Positions 44,836-57,337 of a stretch of 64,000 bases of DNA are shown piece by piece. The translations under genes and the position numbers were made by a program. Where the stretch lies: assembly GCA_964034945.1 (NCBI GenBank), contig OZ035961.1:6678001-6742000 (forward strand). The letters run 5' to 3'. The DNA is from Chrysopilus asiliformis. Lineage: Eukaryota; Arthropoda; Insecta; Diptera; Rhagionidae. The first letter of the stretch is position 1. The number at the start of each line of letters is the position of its first letter. Below the pieces are notes generated by a model that saw only the letters and a program-made list of their open reading frames with translations, was not told where the DNA came from and did not search any database.

Positions 44836-47540
44836 TATTTCATATTTTAGATCTAGCGGTTAATACCATAAAGGGTATTCACAGAAGCTATTAAAGTAAC
44901 TTTTATCGTCGTAAATAGTAAAGTTTTGTAAACAAAAATAAACGGTAGTATTTTAGCTACTTTACCATAATTAATTATAGGGGTGTTCACATTCGCTATT
45001 AAAAAAAGAGCTATTTTAATACCTTTTGAGAATACCCTTGTTTATTTCTGAAAAATAGTCAGTTTCGAAACGGTTTCTTCGATACATCGAATTTTTCAAT
45101 AAAAAAAATTATTGATTTAAAAAAAATCTTAAATATATACAAACAAAATAAAATGTTAATACCTTTTTTGATGGAATTATATTTTTTGTTCGTAATATTG
45201 GAGAAGCTTATAGAAACCGAAAACCTCCATTATTCAGAAATTTTGATTTAAAATTTTGTTTGTTATTTTTATTCGTAAATTTCCCAAAATTACATGTTTT
45301 CATGTTTTATCGAATCCGAATTGAATGACTATTAGTCACATTATTCCTTGAATTTTTTCAAACCATTTCATTCTTTGAATTTTTCGGAATTCTATGCCTG
45401 TTTTTCCCTCACTGTAGAAAAAGCATAAACTTAATAAGAAAATGTTTGACAGAACGATGAATAAATTTCATTAAACATTAAAAATGTCTAGCATTATCCA
45501 ACTCATATATGAAATAAAGATATATGACATCAATGTCATAAAAAAATTTAAAATATACTTGTTCATAATACGAGTAGGTACCTAGCAAATACAAGAGTTT
45601 TATGCTAAATATATTTCTATTCATAATCACATTCATACATCTATGAAGTAACACATCTACATCGCCACGCCACTCGTACATTAGACTGACTTATCATAAC
45701 ATACCAGCATCTTAAGAAATTCGCGGCTTTCCCGGCATATTTTATCACATCCTTGATCTAAGTGTGATAAAATATGAAAAAATAAATAAAATGAGAAAAT
45801 TTCACAGCAATGAAAAAATTGGAATACACCTTTTTACTGATATTGCTTGCTACTTACGTGTATGGTTGTACAAAAATCTGTATATCTACATGTGTTAAAA
45901 ATACCCACATTTGAAATAACATAGCGTATCTCATATCTTCTTATGAGAAGTATTATCTAAAAATTTCCATATTCCATCTTCCAGTGGCATACACACTTAT
46001 AATATCCTTCACAACTGGATTTCCTTTGAGAATCGAATTAACACGAAGCTAAAATTTAATGGTGCTCACGTATGTTGGCTGCAAATTATTTCAAATCCTA
46101 CATTTTTTTTTACAAAGAAGTAAATTTTTCAATGAAATTAACATAATTTTCATTATAAATACCTACAATTCAGCAAATGAATTCAAGATTCCCAGACCTT
46201 AGCAGAAAAGTAATAAAATGAGATCGAGTAGATTTTTTGAATCAAATAAATATGATGAAATTATATCATATATCGCAGTTAATTTTGTACCGAATTGACT
46301 TTCTCGAATTTGATGCGATGTCGTGTTTTTTTAATCTTAACCGATTTTGAGGTGGGGGAAAACTTTTGGTGGGGTGTGATTTTTTTTAGGATCGAGTTCT
46401 ATCACCAATTCTTACGTCCTTGTAAAATTTCCGATCGAAACGTAATCTATTTCTATGTTTTTTTGCTAAAAATCGAAAAAATAACCTAATTTTAACGTCC
46501 ATATTACCCCCTAAATATCAGAATTAACAGCTATAAAAAAAATACGGATCCCTTATTTTTCGAACCCCTACAATATATCCAAAAAATCTTTCAAATTGGA
46601 GTTGGACACCTGAGAACCTTTGCTAGGAAATACTTAAGTTTTCGGGGTGTGTGGTGATCCTATAAAAATATATTCTTAATAAAAATTATTCAAGATTGTG
46701 AAATGCTTTAAAGCGTTTGTAGGCATATATTGTAGTAAAAACTTATATGAATAATCTTTTCGTAAATTTACTATAAAATACCAATTTCGTGATCGCTACT
46801 ATAGCCTCGATGTCTTCAGTCAATCATTTCATAAAGCCACAAAAAAATCCCAAATATTCTTCTAACATTCATTTTTCATTCCATTTCCCGTTTAAAATTT
46901 TTCTGCTTCAGAATCAAACAGTTTTTCGCATGAATTCCCAGCACCTTATTTACTCTTGCTACCACACATAGTCCCGCCGCCGTCCGGGTTTCCTTAACCG
47001 ATAAGGAAAAAAAAGCAAAACATAAAACACCTGTCAACCCTATAACGAATTACTTTTCTCCCTTTCATCTCATTCGGGGTAGCACCAAGAAAATGTTTTT
47101 ATGGGGCTTAAACAGTATGCCATGCCACAGCCGTTCCCGAAAATCCCAATTTTCGCATCGTCCTGGATATATACGAAAAGATATTATAATGACGTAACGG
47201 TTACGGTAGTAAAACATCAATAAGTTTCGCACCATATATCCCAAAGTTACAGCCCACATTGAAAAAGCCAAAGTTAAAGCTAAAGACCATAAAGTACCAT
47301 TCACAATTTATATGTAGTACCTTTTGCTAAAAGCTTTACGACACAAAGTTAAAATTTAATATCACCGGTTGTAATGAACGAAAACCATATCCATATTCAG
47401 CGAAATTCAGGATTACGTTTTGCTTTATTCATTCACGGAAGTTGGAATTTTTAAATATGTCGCTTTTGACTTAAAAATTTGATGAATTTTTTCCGCAAAC
47501 TTTTACTTGTCTAATATTAGTTCCTTATAACCCCCTATAC
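44836..47540 (+). other. Intron 2: no feature
   Basis: AT-rich. The minus frame at 47065-47304 and the + frame at 46295-46489 have no recognisable domain and ordinary intronic composition. Confidence 0.4.
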
Positions 47541-47572
47541 AAGCATTTTTGGTGTACGGCACGTATCTGCCG

Positions 47573-48265
47573 CTAGAAGTGTATCTTATTTGTATCAAAC
47601 ATTAAAAACCCTAGGATAGCTTGGCCTTCAATATATTTATTTCGATTCGAAAGTTCATGCTCGGGAATCATTTCTATGAGCATGTCTACACCAGGATTCA
47701 CTTTGAGGCGGCACGCCATTCGTGAGGGTGAGGGACGCAGTGTGGAGGGAAACCAAAAAGAGCGAACGAAGTTTAGATTCACTTAAAATTATCGGTTGCA
47801 AACCGGTTTGTGTCTCGTTTTGCTTTTATTGATCATTTCGTTGTTTGCTGTGGAGTCGTGCGCATCTGAAAATTCGGAGTTTTCTTCTTCAGATTGGCAC
47901 AAAAATAGAGCCGTTGCTGATGAAGCATATAATAAACTTGTTACTGCACTTATTATATGATCCATATTTTCATTAAATTTAACAAATTTCACTGCAATCA
48001 TTTTACAACTGAGTTAAATTTTGAGGTTATTTTCATCCCAATGTCTTAATGTCAAAAAGGCGTAAGATTTTAGCGAATGAAAGAGGCGAACCGTGTGCAC
48101 ACGGCAACAAAATGAGGAAAGACGTGCCGCCTCAAAGTGAATCCTCGTGTAATCACACGCTATATCTTCTAGTCGGCCAAATTCCGTCAATCTATCCTAT
48201 ATTTGCAGATCCCATTGCCAAAATACTTGTGAAATATGAAACAATATATAGGAAATAAAAAAATT
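47573..48265. repeat. Inverted-repeat segment of unknown class
   Basis: GGATTCACTTTGAGGCGGCACGCC (47692-47715) reappears as its complement at about 48122-48145, with the spacer carrying a 70-codon minus frame (47789-48001) and another minus frame at 47573-47782. Composition is more GC-rich than the neighbours. It could be a transposon remnant or a collapsed inverted duplication. Neither frame was recognised. Confidence 0.4.
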
Positions 48266-48830
48266 GGAATGATTCCTTAATTTTCTGGGAAGCTTTCCTA
48301 TCTAATGTTCCCACCTCTTAGTGAAGGCGTGCGAAATTTTTTGGGAACCTTCCCAACCCATAATTGAAGATTTCCAATTTTTTCCGAATCAGTCCAAATA
48401 TTTGAAGAACTGTTCCGTTTTTTGAAAAAAATTGAATCATTGCCATCGTAGAATTGGAATAATTTCCATTTTTTCCACTGAATGGTGGGAACAATTCCAA
48501 GTTTTTTTTGTCTGCATTCCAGCAGGTGATGGGGATAATTATATTTTTTCGGCGACATTCGTACCTGGGTTGAAATAATTACCGAATTTGATTGAAACTA
48601 TTACCAATTTTTTGGGCTTGTTCTCATCAAAAATAGGAAAAATTTCTTCAAAAAGGAACCTTTGCTAAAAATATTTGGACTGATTCCAAAAAATGTTTGG
48701 AATTGTTCAATAATGGGTTCGAGTGATCCACACAAATTTTATTGTATTTCCATTCAACAGTAGAAGGTTTCCCATTCATAATTGGAAAATTTCCCTAAGT
48801 TATTGAAGGAACCAAAAACTCGCACTGTTT
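48230..48830. repeat. Array of TTGGAAT-N-ATTCC words, possible MITE
   Basis: The words TTGGAATNATTCC, GGAACAATTCC, TTGGAATTGTTC and TTTCCAATTTTTT recur more than ten times in both orientations over about 550 bp. Near the edges ATATGAAACA occurs at 48235 and its complement TGTTTCATAT at 48826. Spacing is irregular, so it is not a classical tandem array. Confidence 0.45.
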
Positions 48831-49549
48831 CATATATTGCCATCCGTGTGGGAAAGCTTCAACCGAAATTTCGGTAATGACTCCAATTTTCACTGTCCGT
48901 GCGTTTTATATGGGCCATGAAAAATTTTCTAAGCCTAAATATAAGAAACATTTTTAGAATTTTTGATCATCGATTCATCATTGGCAAACTGAAAATCGTA
49001 TTTGATTCCAAGTTCAATTACATCGATCAAAAATTACGTTAAAAAACTTTTTCCTCGTTCAATTTGGGATTGAAATGAAATCGAATTTTTCCACTGGCTG
49101 GAAAAACAAAAGAGAAGTAGAACAATTTCACCGCCTCCGCAAAACAATAAAAGCTGAACTGAAAATTCATTAAAAACCTTTCACGATTTGTCTAGGCCAT
49201 AAAATATAAATTTCACTTTGTTAAATGAAAAGATACAAAAAAAACTGAAATCTCAATACGATGAAAAAGATTGTCTTGTTTTGTGAAAATTCACAACACA
49301 AAGGCAATCTCTATATATACATATTTATACCCGTACATACAAAAATATTCCACAATTATTATAATCATAAAAAATACAAATAGTGTGGTAAACCTGAATT
49401 TTAATTTCTCTTGTTTTTAAAAAATATATAAAAAATATATAGTTTTTATTCTTGTTTAGTCTTTTGACATGTTATTTTTTCATGTTTTTGTTTTTCGTTT
49501 CTATTTTCATGACTTAACGTTCAACGTGGAAAATTTCCCGTGGGAACAG
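48831..49549 (+). other. Intron 2, last part
   Basis: AT-rich. A pyrimidine-rich stretch at 49480-49506 precedes the AG at 49548-49549, about 40 nt upstream, which makes exon 3's acceptor somewhat weak. Confidence 0.45.
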
Positions 49550-49623
49550 AGCAACTTTTATGGAATCGATGGTCCGAGGAATGGGTTGTGCTCTACGATG
49601 ATTCTACAATGGCTTGGTTTACG
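49550..49623 (+). CDS. PH-domain gene, exon 3
   Basis: A 74-nt exon preceded by GGAACAG and followed by donor GTAGGTT. After two bases completing Lys36, 24 codons read QLLWNRWSEEWVVLYDDSTM then AWFT. R-W...W-V-V-L-Y is the core of PH beta strands 2-3. The only acceptor that keeps both the frame and the phase with exon 2 is the AG at 49548-49549, although its pyrimidine tract is weak. The upstream frame is open to 49513, but no other acceptor lies in it. Confidence 0.88.
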
Positions 49624-50917
49624 GTAGGTTTTCTTTAATAATTTTCTTGTCTTTTATTGCCACACAAGATTTGTCTGCAATAAAAAATAAATTAAAAAAT
49701 CCTTTCTTTCCATAATTATGATTTGTTTGTCTTTTTTATTATGTGTTGTTCCCAATCGGAAAATATAAAAAATATATCAGTTTTAATCAACACAAAACTT
49801 TCCTCTGCAATATTTAGTCTCGGGAAAAACATGTAAAAAATTATAATTTGTTCAAACATATCAAAAATCGTTAAAGATAGGGTAAAGGTAAAGTATCCAG
49901 ATCTGAGCAGATCTGAGCCCCGGCATAATTTCCACATTTACACATAATTCTTTTTTTTATCCAAATTGTTGAGGAATATTTATATGTTAATTTAATTTAA
50001 ACATTCCATACTTTCGACCAGTAAGTATAAGTTTCTCAGAAAGTATACGGAAGACAAAGAAAATATGGTATGAAGTGAAAAAGGCTTAAGGGGGCTCAGA
50101 TCTGGGTATTTTAACCTACGTCGAATCCGTTCGAGGAAAAAATTCAGCAAATTTCCACAGAGTTATGACGTATTCAAACGGCCTGCACCTGCTCGAAAAT
50201 TGCTCGATCTAGATTTTAAATCGAATGTTTAATTTTGACAAATTTTTTAGAGCAAAATTGTGTAGGCGGTCTCCGATTCTAAAGTAGAGTATGCTTTAAA
50301 TCTGTGATTCGGTTTCGCCATGTATAAAATATCACGTAAAAAATATCCTCTAAATTTTGTTATTTTTCATTTTCTTCCCGAAAAAAGCGTTTCGAGTAAT
50401 TGTCAAAAAATAATATACAAGGAACCCGTTATAGTTATCGTTACTTTTCCAAAAGAGGACAAAAAGCTACGATTTTCGTAAATTTACAAAAAATTTCAAG
50501 TCTCTAGCTCAACGCGTTCTTAAGTTATTTAAGATACGTTAAACGGGCAGACCGACAGACGGATAATTTTGCCTGAATTTCGTAATGATCAGAAAGTTTC
50601 TATCTGCCCCACTTCGTGAGTTGGTCTCCGTCAAGTAATATAGATACGCGATGTCCCGTTATTTCAAATATTTTAAAAACACTCAATTTTAAACGAGAAA
50701 GTTAATTTGGCAGTTAATCTCAAAGGAAAAACGCATGTGAGTTTTTTTTTATTTTCAAAATGTTTGTCATACTTTTTTATAAGCCTAATTTTTTTACTAT
50801 CTTACCAAATTTCTAATTCCTCTAGTCAAATTAAGAAATCAAATTAAAAACTACCAAAAATTTAAAAAGCACTCAATCAATTTTTTTTTGTTGATTAAAT
50901 TTCATTCTTAATATTAG
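49624..50917 (+). other. Intron 3
   Basis: 1294 bp, GTAGGT to TTAATATTAG. Contains a degraded family B-like core at about 50440-50640 (AAATTTCAAGTCTCTAGCTCAA then CAGACCGACAGACGG). Confidence 0.7.
50440..50640. repeat. Family B-like repeat core, degraded
   Basis: AAAAAATTTCAAGTCTCTAGCTCAA is shared with the cores at 4009, 53884 and 62790 and is followed by a short GACA stretch. Ends are not recognisable. Confidence 0.5.
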
Positions 50918-51120
50918 GAACCAGGACGAGCCTCTCCAGCAGGGAAAATTTTAGTGAAAGAAGCTCCGGAAATGTTGGCGATTGCGCATTGGACGGGACA
51001 AATACCCCGGAGACCCCCGCTCCCAGATGGTTGTACAGTTTCACAATTAATCGCCTTAGGATCAAGAAGAAAACGATCGAAAGTTTATTGGATGATAGCG
51101 AAATCCGAACGAGAAGTTAG
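50918..51120 (+). CDS. PH-domain gene, exon 4
   Basis: 203 nt between ATATTAG and GTAAGAA, 67 codons plus two bases, phase 0 at the start. The peptide starts EPGRASPAGKILVKEAPEML and includes a Pro-rich loop IPRRPPLPDG, a basic cluster GSRRKRSK and VYWMIAKSEREV, the last PH beta strand leading into the C-terminal helix. The composition is clearly more GC-rich and codon-like than its surroundings. RRPP-LP resembles an SH3-ligand sequence within a long strand-connecting loop. The last two bases join T of exon 5 to encode Ser128. Confidence 0.93.
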
Positions 51121-53420
51121 GTAAGAAAACAATTGAAATTAAAGATCAAGTAGGTGGCTGTTCATAAATCGCATAACACAAGGGGCAAGGGGAATGAAGG
51201 AGCCTGCGGTAGTGTTATTGCAATATAACGTAATGAGAGGGGAAGAGGGTTACAAAAACTTGAAAATGATCATGGCTTCAAAAAGGCCTAATAGTTAAAA
51301 CTAAGGCGTATCTTTCCCAAAATTTAAGGAAAAATAATGAAAAATGCTAATTAACAAAATTAATGTAATATTCTACAATCTTTCCATCCTTTCTCAAATC
51401 CTTTCCTTATATTAGCTATAATAAAAATCGAATTGGTTCAGGTGCTATTATAGTTAATTAAATTTTCGCAAGGTCGAAGAGGAATTTTCATTCGCTTTTC
51501 CTTAGGTTATATACGAAAAAAAAATCGAATAAAGAACAATAAATCAAACTGATTGAGTTTTAATCGGATAAGGAACTCTATTGTCTTTCATAATAGCCGA
51601 CATTCAATAGAGAGAAATTGATACTTTGATTGAGTAAAATCGTTTAGCTCCTCTCACTTAATCCCTCATTCTTATCACATAGCTCTGAGATATGTTTCGT
51701 ATGATTGTCCCTAAGAAGATTAATTTTCTCCAAGATCGAAAATATATTCCCTGTCTTTTAAATTCGAAAAATAATACGTTAAGGAATTGTTTTACTCTTT
51801 TTTTTTTAATTTGGTAAAAATTAAGGGGTATTGAAATGTCTTTCGATTTAAGAAAACATTTGGATGGCAAAAAAAACATTTGCTATAAGATGCTATCCAA
51901 AAAATACGAGAAGGGGAGTGGGGTCTGCGGTAACGCGTCAGCATAGGTCACACAAAAAACATCAGATTATCGTAGAGCTTTAATCACTCTTTTTTCAGCG
52001 ACAAAATCTGAAATCAACCACAATCTATAAATTCGGTTACCACTTAAAATATGTTTACATATGCAAAAAAAATCCGCGAACCACATTTTCAATAAAAAAA
52101 TTATCCCCAATACTTGACATAAAAAAAATGTGACAGGATTTAATTAAATGAAATTTCAGGAAAATATTTTTCGTTGAAATCACGATTTTTTGAAAATCAT
52201 TTTTCATAACAGGAAATTTTTATAAGCTTGATACACTTGTTTAAACAGGGAGAACATATCGAACAGACACATTCACTTACAAAATGTACACCAGATATGA
52301 ACATCGATCCACATTAATTTATTTTACCCATGAATACCTGAATATATCCTCCTTTAGCAGGCCTGCCATCTGCCTAAATGTTTCTACCAGGCAGCAGCGA
52401 ACCCGTCTAATGGGCTTAGCCTGATGATTAAATACAGGGAATGGAAATTAACAGCCCCACCACTCTAAGTAATTAATATTTGAAATTATGTCCTCGTATT
52501 TGAGAAACAGGTATGGCAGCACCTGTGCACAACCTCGCATGGTTACAAGTTTTATACATCGATTCTATATAAAATGTGCTTGGAAAATTTAATATAAAAT
52601 TTAAAAAATCATTAATGCAGGAAATTTATTGACCGCCAGTTTATTTTTTAATTCAATGAAGACTTATAAGATAAGTATGATGACCATTAGTCCCGGAATG
52701 GCCGGGACAGTCCCGAATTCAGGCATGTTAACCCGGCGTACCGGAAACTAAACTTTTGTCGCGGTTTTCACAATTTGTTGTTATAACTTTTCGAACGCTA
52801 TAAACACGATCACCAAATATACGAAAAAATACTCTACTTCAGCTGATGTTGCTTAACATGTTGACTGCCATCATGGAAGTGAAAAAGTCGTGTCCCAGAA
52901 CCCAGTAGACGTTTCTTGAGGCCAGTGGATGGTTTCATATTTCCCAAGTAATCCTTTGTGGTTCAACATTGGACTCAGACAATTCATAGGCCAAACATCA
53001 AAAAGGAGTTTCCCATTATTTTTCCCATAAGTTTCATACAGTTCTGTGCATACAATGCTTTATTACCACGCAGCATATACTAAAGTAAAGTGCTGTGAGA
53101 CCACATGTCTCACACACGGCTAGAGAAGGCCATTTTAATGGCAGACCACATTGGTCTGGCAGGCAACGTGTTCAAATGTTTTACCCTGCGGCGCATTTTT
53201 AAAATTTTCCACAAGTGGTGCATGTGTTCCAAAATATGTAGCCTGTCGGGCTTTAGTAAACATTATAAGTAGGTACTAAAATTACTACAATGCCTAAGTA
53301 TTGTTTTACGTATGTAACTGTTTTTTCGATTTTTGACCCCTAAATTCATATTTTCTAGAAATTTAGGTAAAAAACGCAAATCAAATGGATATATTTTAGA
53401 TATATTTTAGAGTGACATCT
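51121..53420 (+). other. Intron 4, first part
   Basis: AT-rich intron beginning GTAAGAA. No gene. From about 52690 it overlaps dispersed repeat family E. Confidence 0.5.
52690..53210 (+). repeat. Dispersed repeat family E, copy 2
   Basis: Opens with TCCCGGAATGGCCGGGACAG and has TTATAACTTTTCGAACGCTA and ATACTCTACTTC. It ends near CCTGCGGCGCATTTTTAAAA. Same module order as 29546-29815. The middle (52860-53180) is unique to this copy. Confidence 0.55.
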
Positions 53421-53672
53421 TTAACCCTAACCTAAAACACGCGGCCACAAATGTGGCCATAGGTGAAAATTTACGAATATCTTAGTTGTGTGTAAAGATA
53501 GACTGCTATTTTTTCTAACATCTGTTTTTGTGTTATTTTATGGTCTTTTTTGGCTTTTCAGAAAGATTCCATTGATTTTGAATGAGAAGCGTTGGTTTAA
53601 AGTTACCTACTCGCAATTTACAATACGCGGCCACAGATGCGGACACTTATAGTCAATGGAATCTTTCTGTCG
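53421..53672 (+). repeat. Paired GCGGCCACA motifs and an imperfect hairpin
   Basis: TTAACCCTAACC at 53421 is followed by ACGCGGCCACAAATGTGGCCATAG, which recurs as ACGCGGCCACAGATGCGGACACTTATAG near 53624. GAAAGATTCCATTGA (53570) and TCAATGGAATCTTTC (53655) are inverted. TTAACCC could be one end of a piggyBac-like element, but no matching right end was found. Confidence 0.4.
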
Positions 53673-53790
53673 GATTTTGATGTATGGGAGTTTTATATAG
53701 AATCATATTCTAAATAACTTTTGTTCTTGGACTTTTTTGATAGAATGCACCGTTTTTGAGATATTCACGTTTTCGTTCGTATGGTGGGTA

Positions 53791-53816
53791 CCCCCCCCCC
53801 CCCCCCCCCCCCCCCC
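53791..53816 (+). repeat. Poly-C run of 26
   Basis: Uninterrupted run of 26 C within a Helentron-like repeat whose other copies have only five or six C here. Either a slippage expansion or an assembly or read artefact. Confidence 0.95.
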
Positions 53817-53925
53817 TAATAGTCTATTTTTGCCCATTAACGAACTTAGCCTTGCGCTGTACGAAAAATGAATCTGCGTAAAATTTCAAGTCTCTAGCTC
53901 AATCCGTGCGCTCGCAATCCGCGCC

Positions 53926-54015
53926 ACAGACGGACGGACGGACGGACGGACAGACGGTCGGACAGACGGACGGGCGGACGGACAGACGGACAGACGGACA
54001 GACGGACAGACGGAC
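53926..54015 (+). repeat. (GACGGACA)n microsatellite
   Basis: About 90 bp of ACGG/ACAG tetranucleotides at the conserved array position of family B. Confidence 0.95.
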
Positions 54016-54164
54016 ATGCAAAAATAAATTATTTTTATCATTCTAAACACACTGGTGTAATTAATTTTTGTGTGTGATGACGGGATTTGGCGTTACAAAC
54101 GGTAAGGCAAAGTTAGTATACCCTTTGGTTTCACCATACGGATATAAAAAAGTGTTTTTTTGTT

Positions 54165-54357
54165 CTTCGTTACGTAATTTATTACATTTATACTGAGTGT
54201 ATGCTAAGTGATCAGCACAAATCAGTTTATTGCAGACACGACGAACATTTCTTCTAGCATGTGGACCATGTAAGGCACCCACCCACTTGTGCTCCATAAA
54301 AAATCTATAGAAATATGGTGGCCACAAGTGTGGCCTTTCCTTACAACCACGATGCAA
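54165..54357 (-). pseudogene. Possible piggyBac-type transposase C-terminus
   Basis: A minus-strand frame reads ..HGPHARRNVRRVCNKLICADHLAYTQYKCNK. Basic residues, spaced Cys and the VC-K-IC-DH-A-YKC pattern recall the cysteine-rich C-terminal domain of piggyBac transposases, where expected second cysteines of CxxC pairs are missing. The frame runs into the adjacent repeat without its own stop, and no catalytic region was seen. This is recognition by pattern only and could be chance. Confidence 0.25.
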
Positions 54358-55929
54358 ATTAATGCCTGACAGGTTAGGTTGACAGGCAATAACTTTTATA
54401 TCGCGTTAAGGAATTTCATTTTAATTTCAAAATAAATTGAAAATCTATTAGAAAATGTGTAGAAATCATATAGATACATATTAAAAAAAACTCGAATTTT
54501 TGCCGTATGTGATGCAAATTCGGTATATATGGGAAACAATCACTATTAACCCATATACGTTGTTGAAAGTGGATTTCAGCATTCGATAGAGCTCCTCAAA
54601 ACCATAAACCAACAAAAAATTCAAAAAATCGATTTTGGCTGATACGCCAAAACAATACTCAAGCGACAATAGTTAAATCCAGGATTCCCCCGGCCAATCC
54701 GATACATATGGTAACCCTGAGCGTGCATAAAAGAATTTTCAAATTCATTTAAAAAAAACCTTTTTGAAACCTATAACAAAGAAAAATTTGTCAAATCTTT
54801 TTTTCTCCTCCGATATAAGATAGATTTTATATTGTTCTACTCATATTTCGATTTTTGCATTTATTGAAAGAACGATAAGGAAAAACTATTTGTTCAGCCC
54901 TCTTATGGCGAAATTTCTAAAACTTTCAAAGGTTTTTTTTTCTTTTTCTTTTTTCAATTGAAAAGCATCCTATTTTAAGCCAGCTTTCAGTTCGGATTAC
55001 ACAATAGTTTGGAAAGCCAATAGAAAAGGAATATTTTATGGGAAATTCGTCAAGGTCAATAAAGAAAATTCTATGTAGTGCAATATAGTAAAGCGTTCAA
55101 GAATGTTATCTAGAGGACTTGAATTTAGATAAAATGAATTATCTTATACAGTGTGTTATACTTTAACATGCTATGAAATCTCTAGAAGCTTCTCAAATAA
55201 CAAGCAAAGTACTTGACTCCTTTTTCTATCGTATTTATAACCATAGAATACAAGATATCGAAGTTGAATTTAAATTCAACTTCACTACTACTAAGATTCA
55301 AATATATAAGATTCAAATATCTTACGGATAGAACAGGAGCTCCTTTATCTTCGAACTGAGATTTGATTTCAATTTGGAGAAATGCAAAGAGTTTCAACTC
55401 CATGGGATAAGAGATTTTCCGGCATTATGCTTTTGTTTACCAATTCAATGATTTCAATCCTGAACGTACTTAAATATGATATTTTTTTCCATTTGCCAAA
55501 TACTTTTTCTACCGTGGATTTTTTTTTCTACGAATAAATCTGATTTATTTGAATTCGTTTTAAATTCATTCCGCGTTACCAACATCCAATAATCGGATTT
55601 AAGATTATTAAATATTACCTTGATTAAACAGATAATTAATTTATAAATATTGGAAACCAGTGAATATTGATTTTTTGAGAGAATAAACCAATAAATTTTT
55701 GTTTTCATAAATATTAAATTATATTTGATCAATCAGCCAATAAATTAATAATAAAAAAAAGATATTAAAATCATTTACAAACATTGTCAAAATTAAACCT
55801 AATTTATGATTTTTTCTTTGTGATGTCTTGCTGGAGGCAACATTTGGGACCTAAAATTAAGACAAGTAGCAGGAAGACCGAGCCATGCTCGGTGACCTCA
55901 AAATCCTACTTTTGCTGATTTTTGGGGAA
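54358..55929 (+). other. Intron 4: no feature
   Basis: AT-rich with no recognised repeat. Minus frames at 55182-55403 and 55454-55732 show no motif. Confidence 0.45.
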
Positions 55930-56515
55930 AAACTAAATTCACATTATCTTTACAGAGCTTTTCCAGAGTTTTTAAATTCCCGACCTAGAAAGCTAGAACT
56001 AAAACTAACGCGCGATAACAAAATTTCATAGAAATCGGTTGAGTGGTTATAGAGTAATCGATGTCACCGATTTTTGAAACGTTGTTTTGAGACATCAGGT
56101 GAAGGTTATCGAGGGGAGGCAAAAGCCAGGTTTGTGGTGGAAAAATCGAAAGCCCTTAGCCCCCTTAGTAATACTGTAAAGTTTCATTAAGATCGGACCA
56201 CCCAATTCGAAGATACCAGGCGAGGGGTATCGAGGGGAGGGAAGAGTCAGGTTTGTAGTGGAAAAATCGAAAGCCCTCAGCCCCCTCAGTAATACTGTAA
56301 AGTTTCATTAAAATCGGACCACCCAATTCGAAGATAACAGGCGAGGGGTATCGAAGGGGAATTTTCTCAGGGGTGAGACCTATCTAGATCGATTTCTTGT
56401 CCCCGAAAATCCCTAACCCCCAAGTTTCGTGAAAATCGTTAGGCGGGTTTTCGAGATCGTTTGTGCAGACAGACAGACAGACAGACAGACGTTCCTCGTA
56501 TTATATTATAGGATG
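55930..56515 (+). mobile_element. Dispersed repeat family C with (GACA)n end
   Basis: Shares its first 160 bp with 6465-6735. It continues through two 121-bp tandem units (56111 and 56232) to a (CAGA)n at about 56467-56491 and the end TATTATATTATAGGA. The core has AAATCGGTTGAGTGG and AAAATCGTTAGGCGGG. The array plus short core suggest the same Helentron/HINE-type class, but no defined termini were found. Confidence 0.55.
56111..56352 (+). repeat. 121-bp tandem duplication inside family C repeat
   Basis: GAGGGGAGG..AGTCAGG-TTTGT-GTGGAAAAATCG.. through ..CGAGGGGTATC occurs at 56111 and 56232 with about 8 differences. A third unit starts near 56353 and diverges at once. Confidence 0.9.
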
Positions 56516-57337
56516 AAGTTTTCCGGTCGGAGTTTTTCAATATCAGCACTAAAATTTCACATTTTTTAAATCTAGTCCGGATGCGAAAATTTTTGAAAAA
56601 TCTAGTCTGGACGCGAAAATATTTGACTGTGAATTACAGGAGAAACAGATTGTGTACGCGACAATTTTACTCTGCAGCAATGTTTATTAACACGTATAAT
56701 ACACACTAGAGAACTTTCACCTACAGCACATCAGCACATTTGTTTTCAAAAAAGTGTTGCCTGCGGCGCATTTCTTTTCCTTTTTAAAACGTAATTGCTT
56801 CCTTATTGCTTCTGCAATGATGAAAATTTGAGAAATTTTCGTGCTGATTGTTGGAAAAAAAAGTTTGACTACCTCTCATATAATGAGCAACACCATTGAC
56901 TCTTAAACGGATGAATTTAGAAAAAAGTCGTCTGCGTTCCGCATTCTGACTTTAAAATTCAGGTCACTTTACTGTTCCAAGTTTCCAGGGCCCTGAACCC
57001 CCTTCCCCTTGAATGAAAGTCTGGATGCGTGCCTGCCTGCCTTTGCTTCGTTTCTTTTTTTTTAGAAATTTTGATTCTCAGTGAAAGGAGTTTGAACGCT
57101 GAACCCGTTTCCCCTCCTCCGTTTCCCCTCCTGGTCCCCTCTTTTGCTTTAACACGTTCGTGGCATTTGCTCTTTCAACTTATTTTACATGTGGACATCG
57201 CGTACCACGGGTGGGTGGGTGGGTGGATTTGGACTTCGCACTGATATACTTCTTGATAATTTAGAAATAAAAATTTACGTCCACAAAAAAAACTACCGCA
57301 CTATTTACTCGAGCGGTTTTAAAAAACTGTACATGTA
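56516..57337 (+). other. Intron 4: no gene
   Basis: Contains a TTGCCTGCGGCGCATTTCTT motif at about 56757 (see family E) and a GGTGGGTGGGTGGGTGG run near 57209. No coding exon recognised. Confidence 0.45.

Larger units (their letters stand above)
53673..54143 (-). mobile_element. Helentron-like family B repeat, copy 2, truncated
   Basis: From TTTTGATGTATGGGAGTTTTATA through the core TTTCAAGTCTCTAGCTCAAT, a (GACGGACA)n array and the tail CACACTGGTGTAATT to CACCATACGG it matches 3815-4213 and 62590-62989. The hairpin end (ATTGCCA..TGGCAAT) present in those copies is absent. A 26-base C run sits at the site where the other copies have GGGGGGTGCCCCC or GGGGTACCCCCC. Confidence 0.7.

Noticed and set aside
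49513..49549. Longer version of exon 3
   Set aside because: The frame is open, but no AG acceptor lies upstream within it. Only the AG at 49548-49549 keeps the phase with exon 2.
53421..54362. A full piggyBac element from TTAACCC to TTAA
   Set aside because: The right TTAA is not followed on the minus strand by a matching CCCTAACC end, so the borders do not pair.
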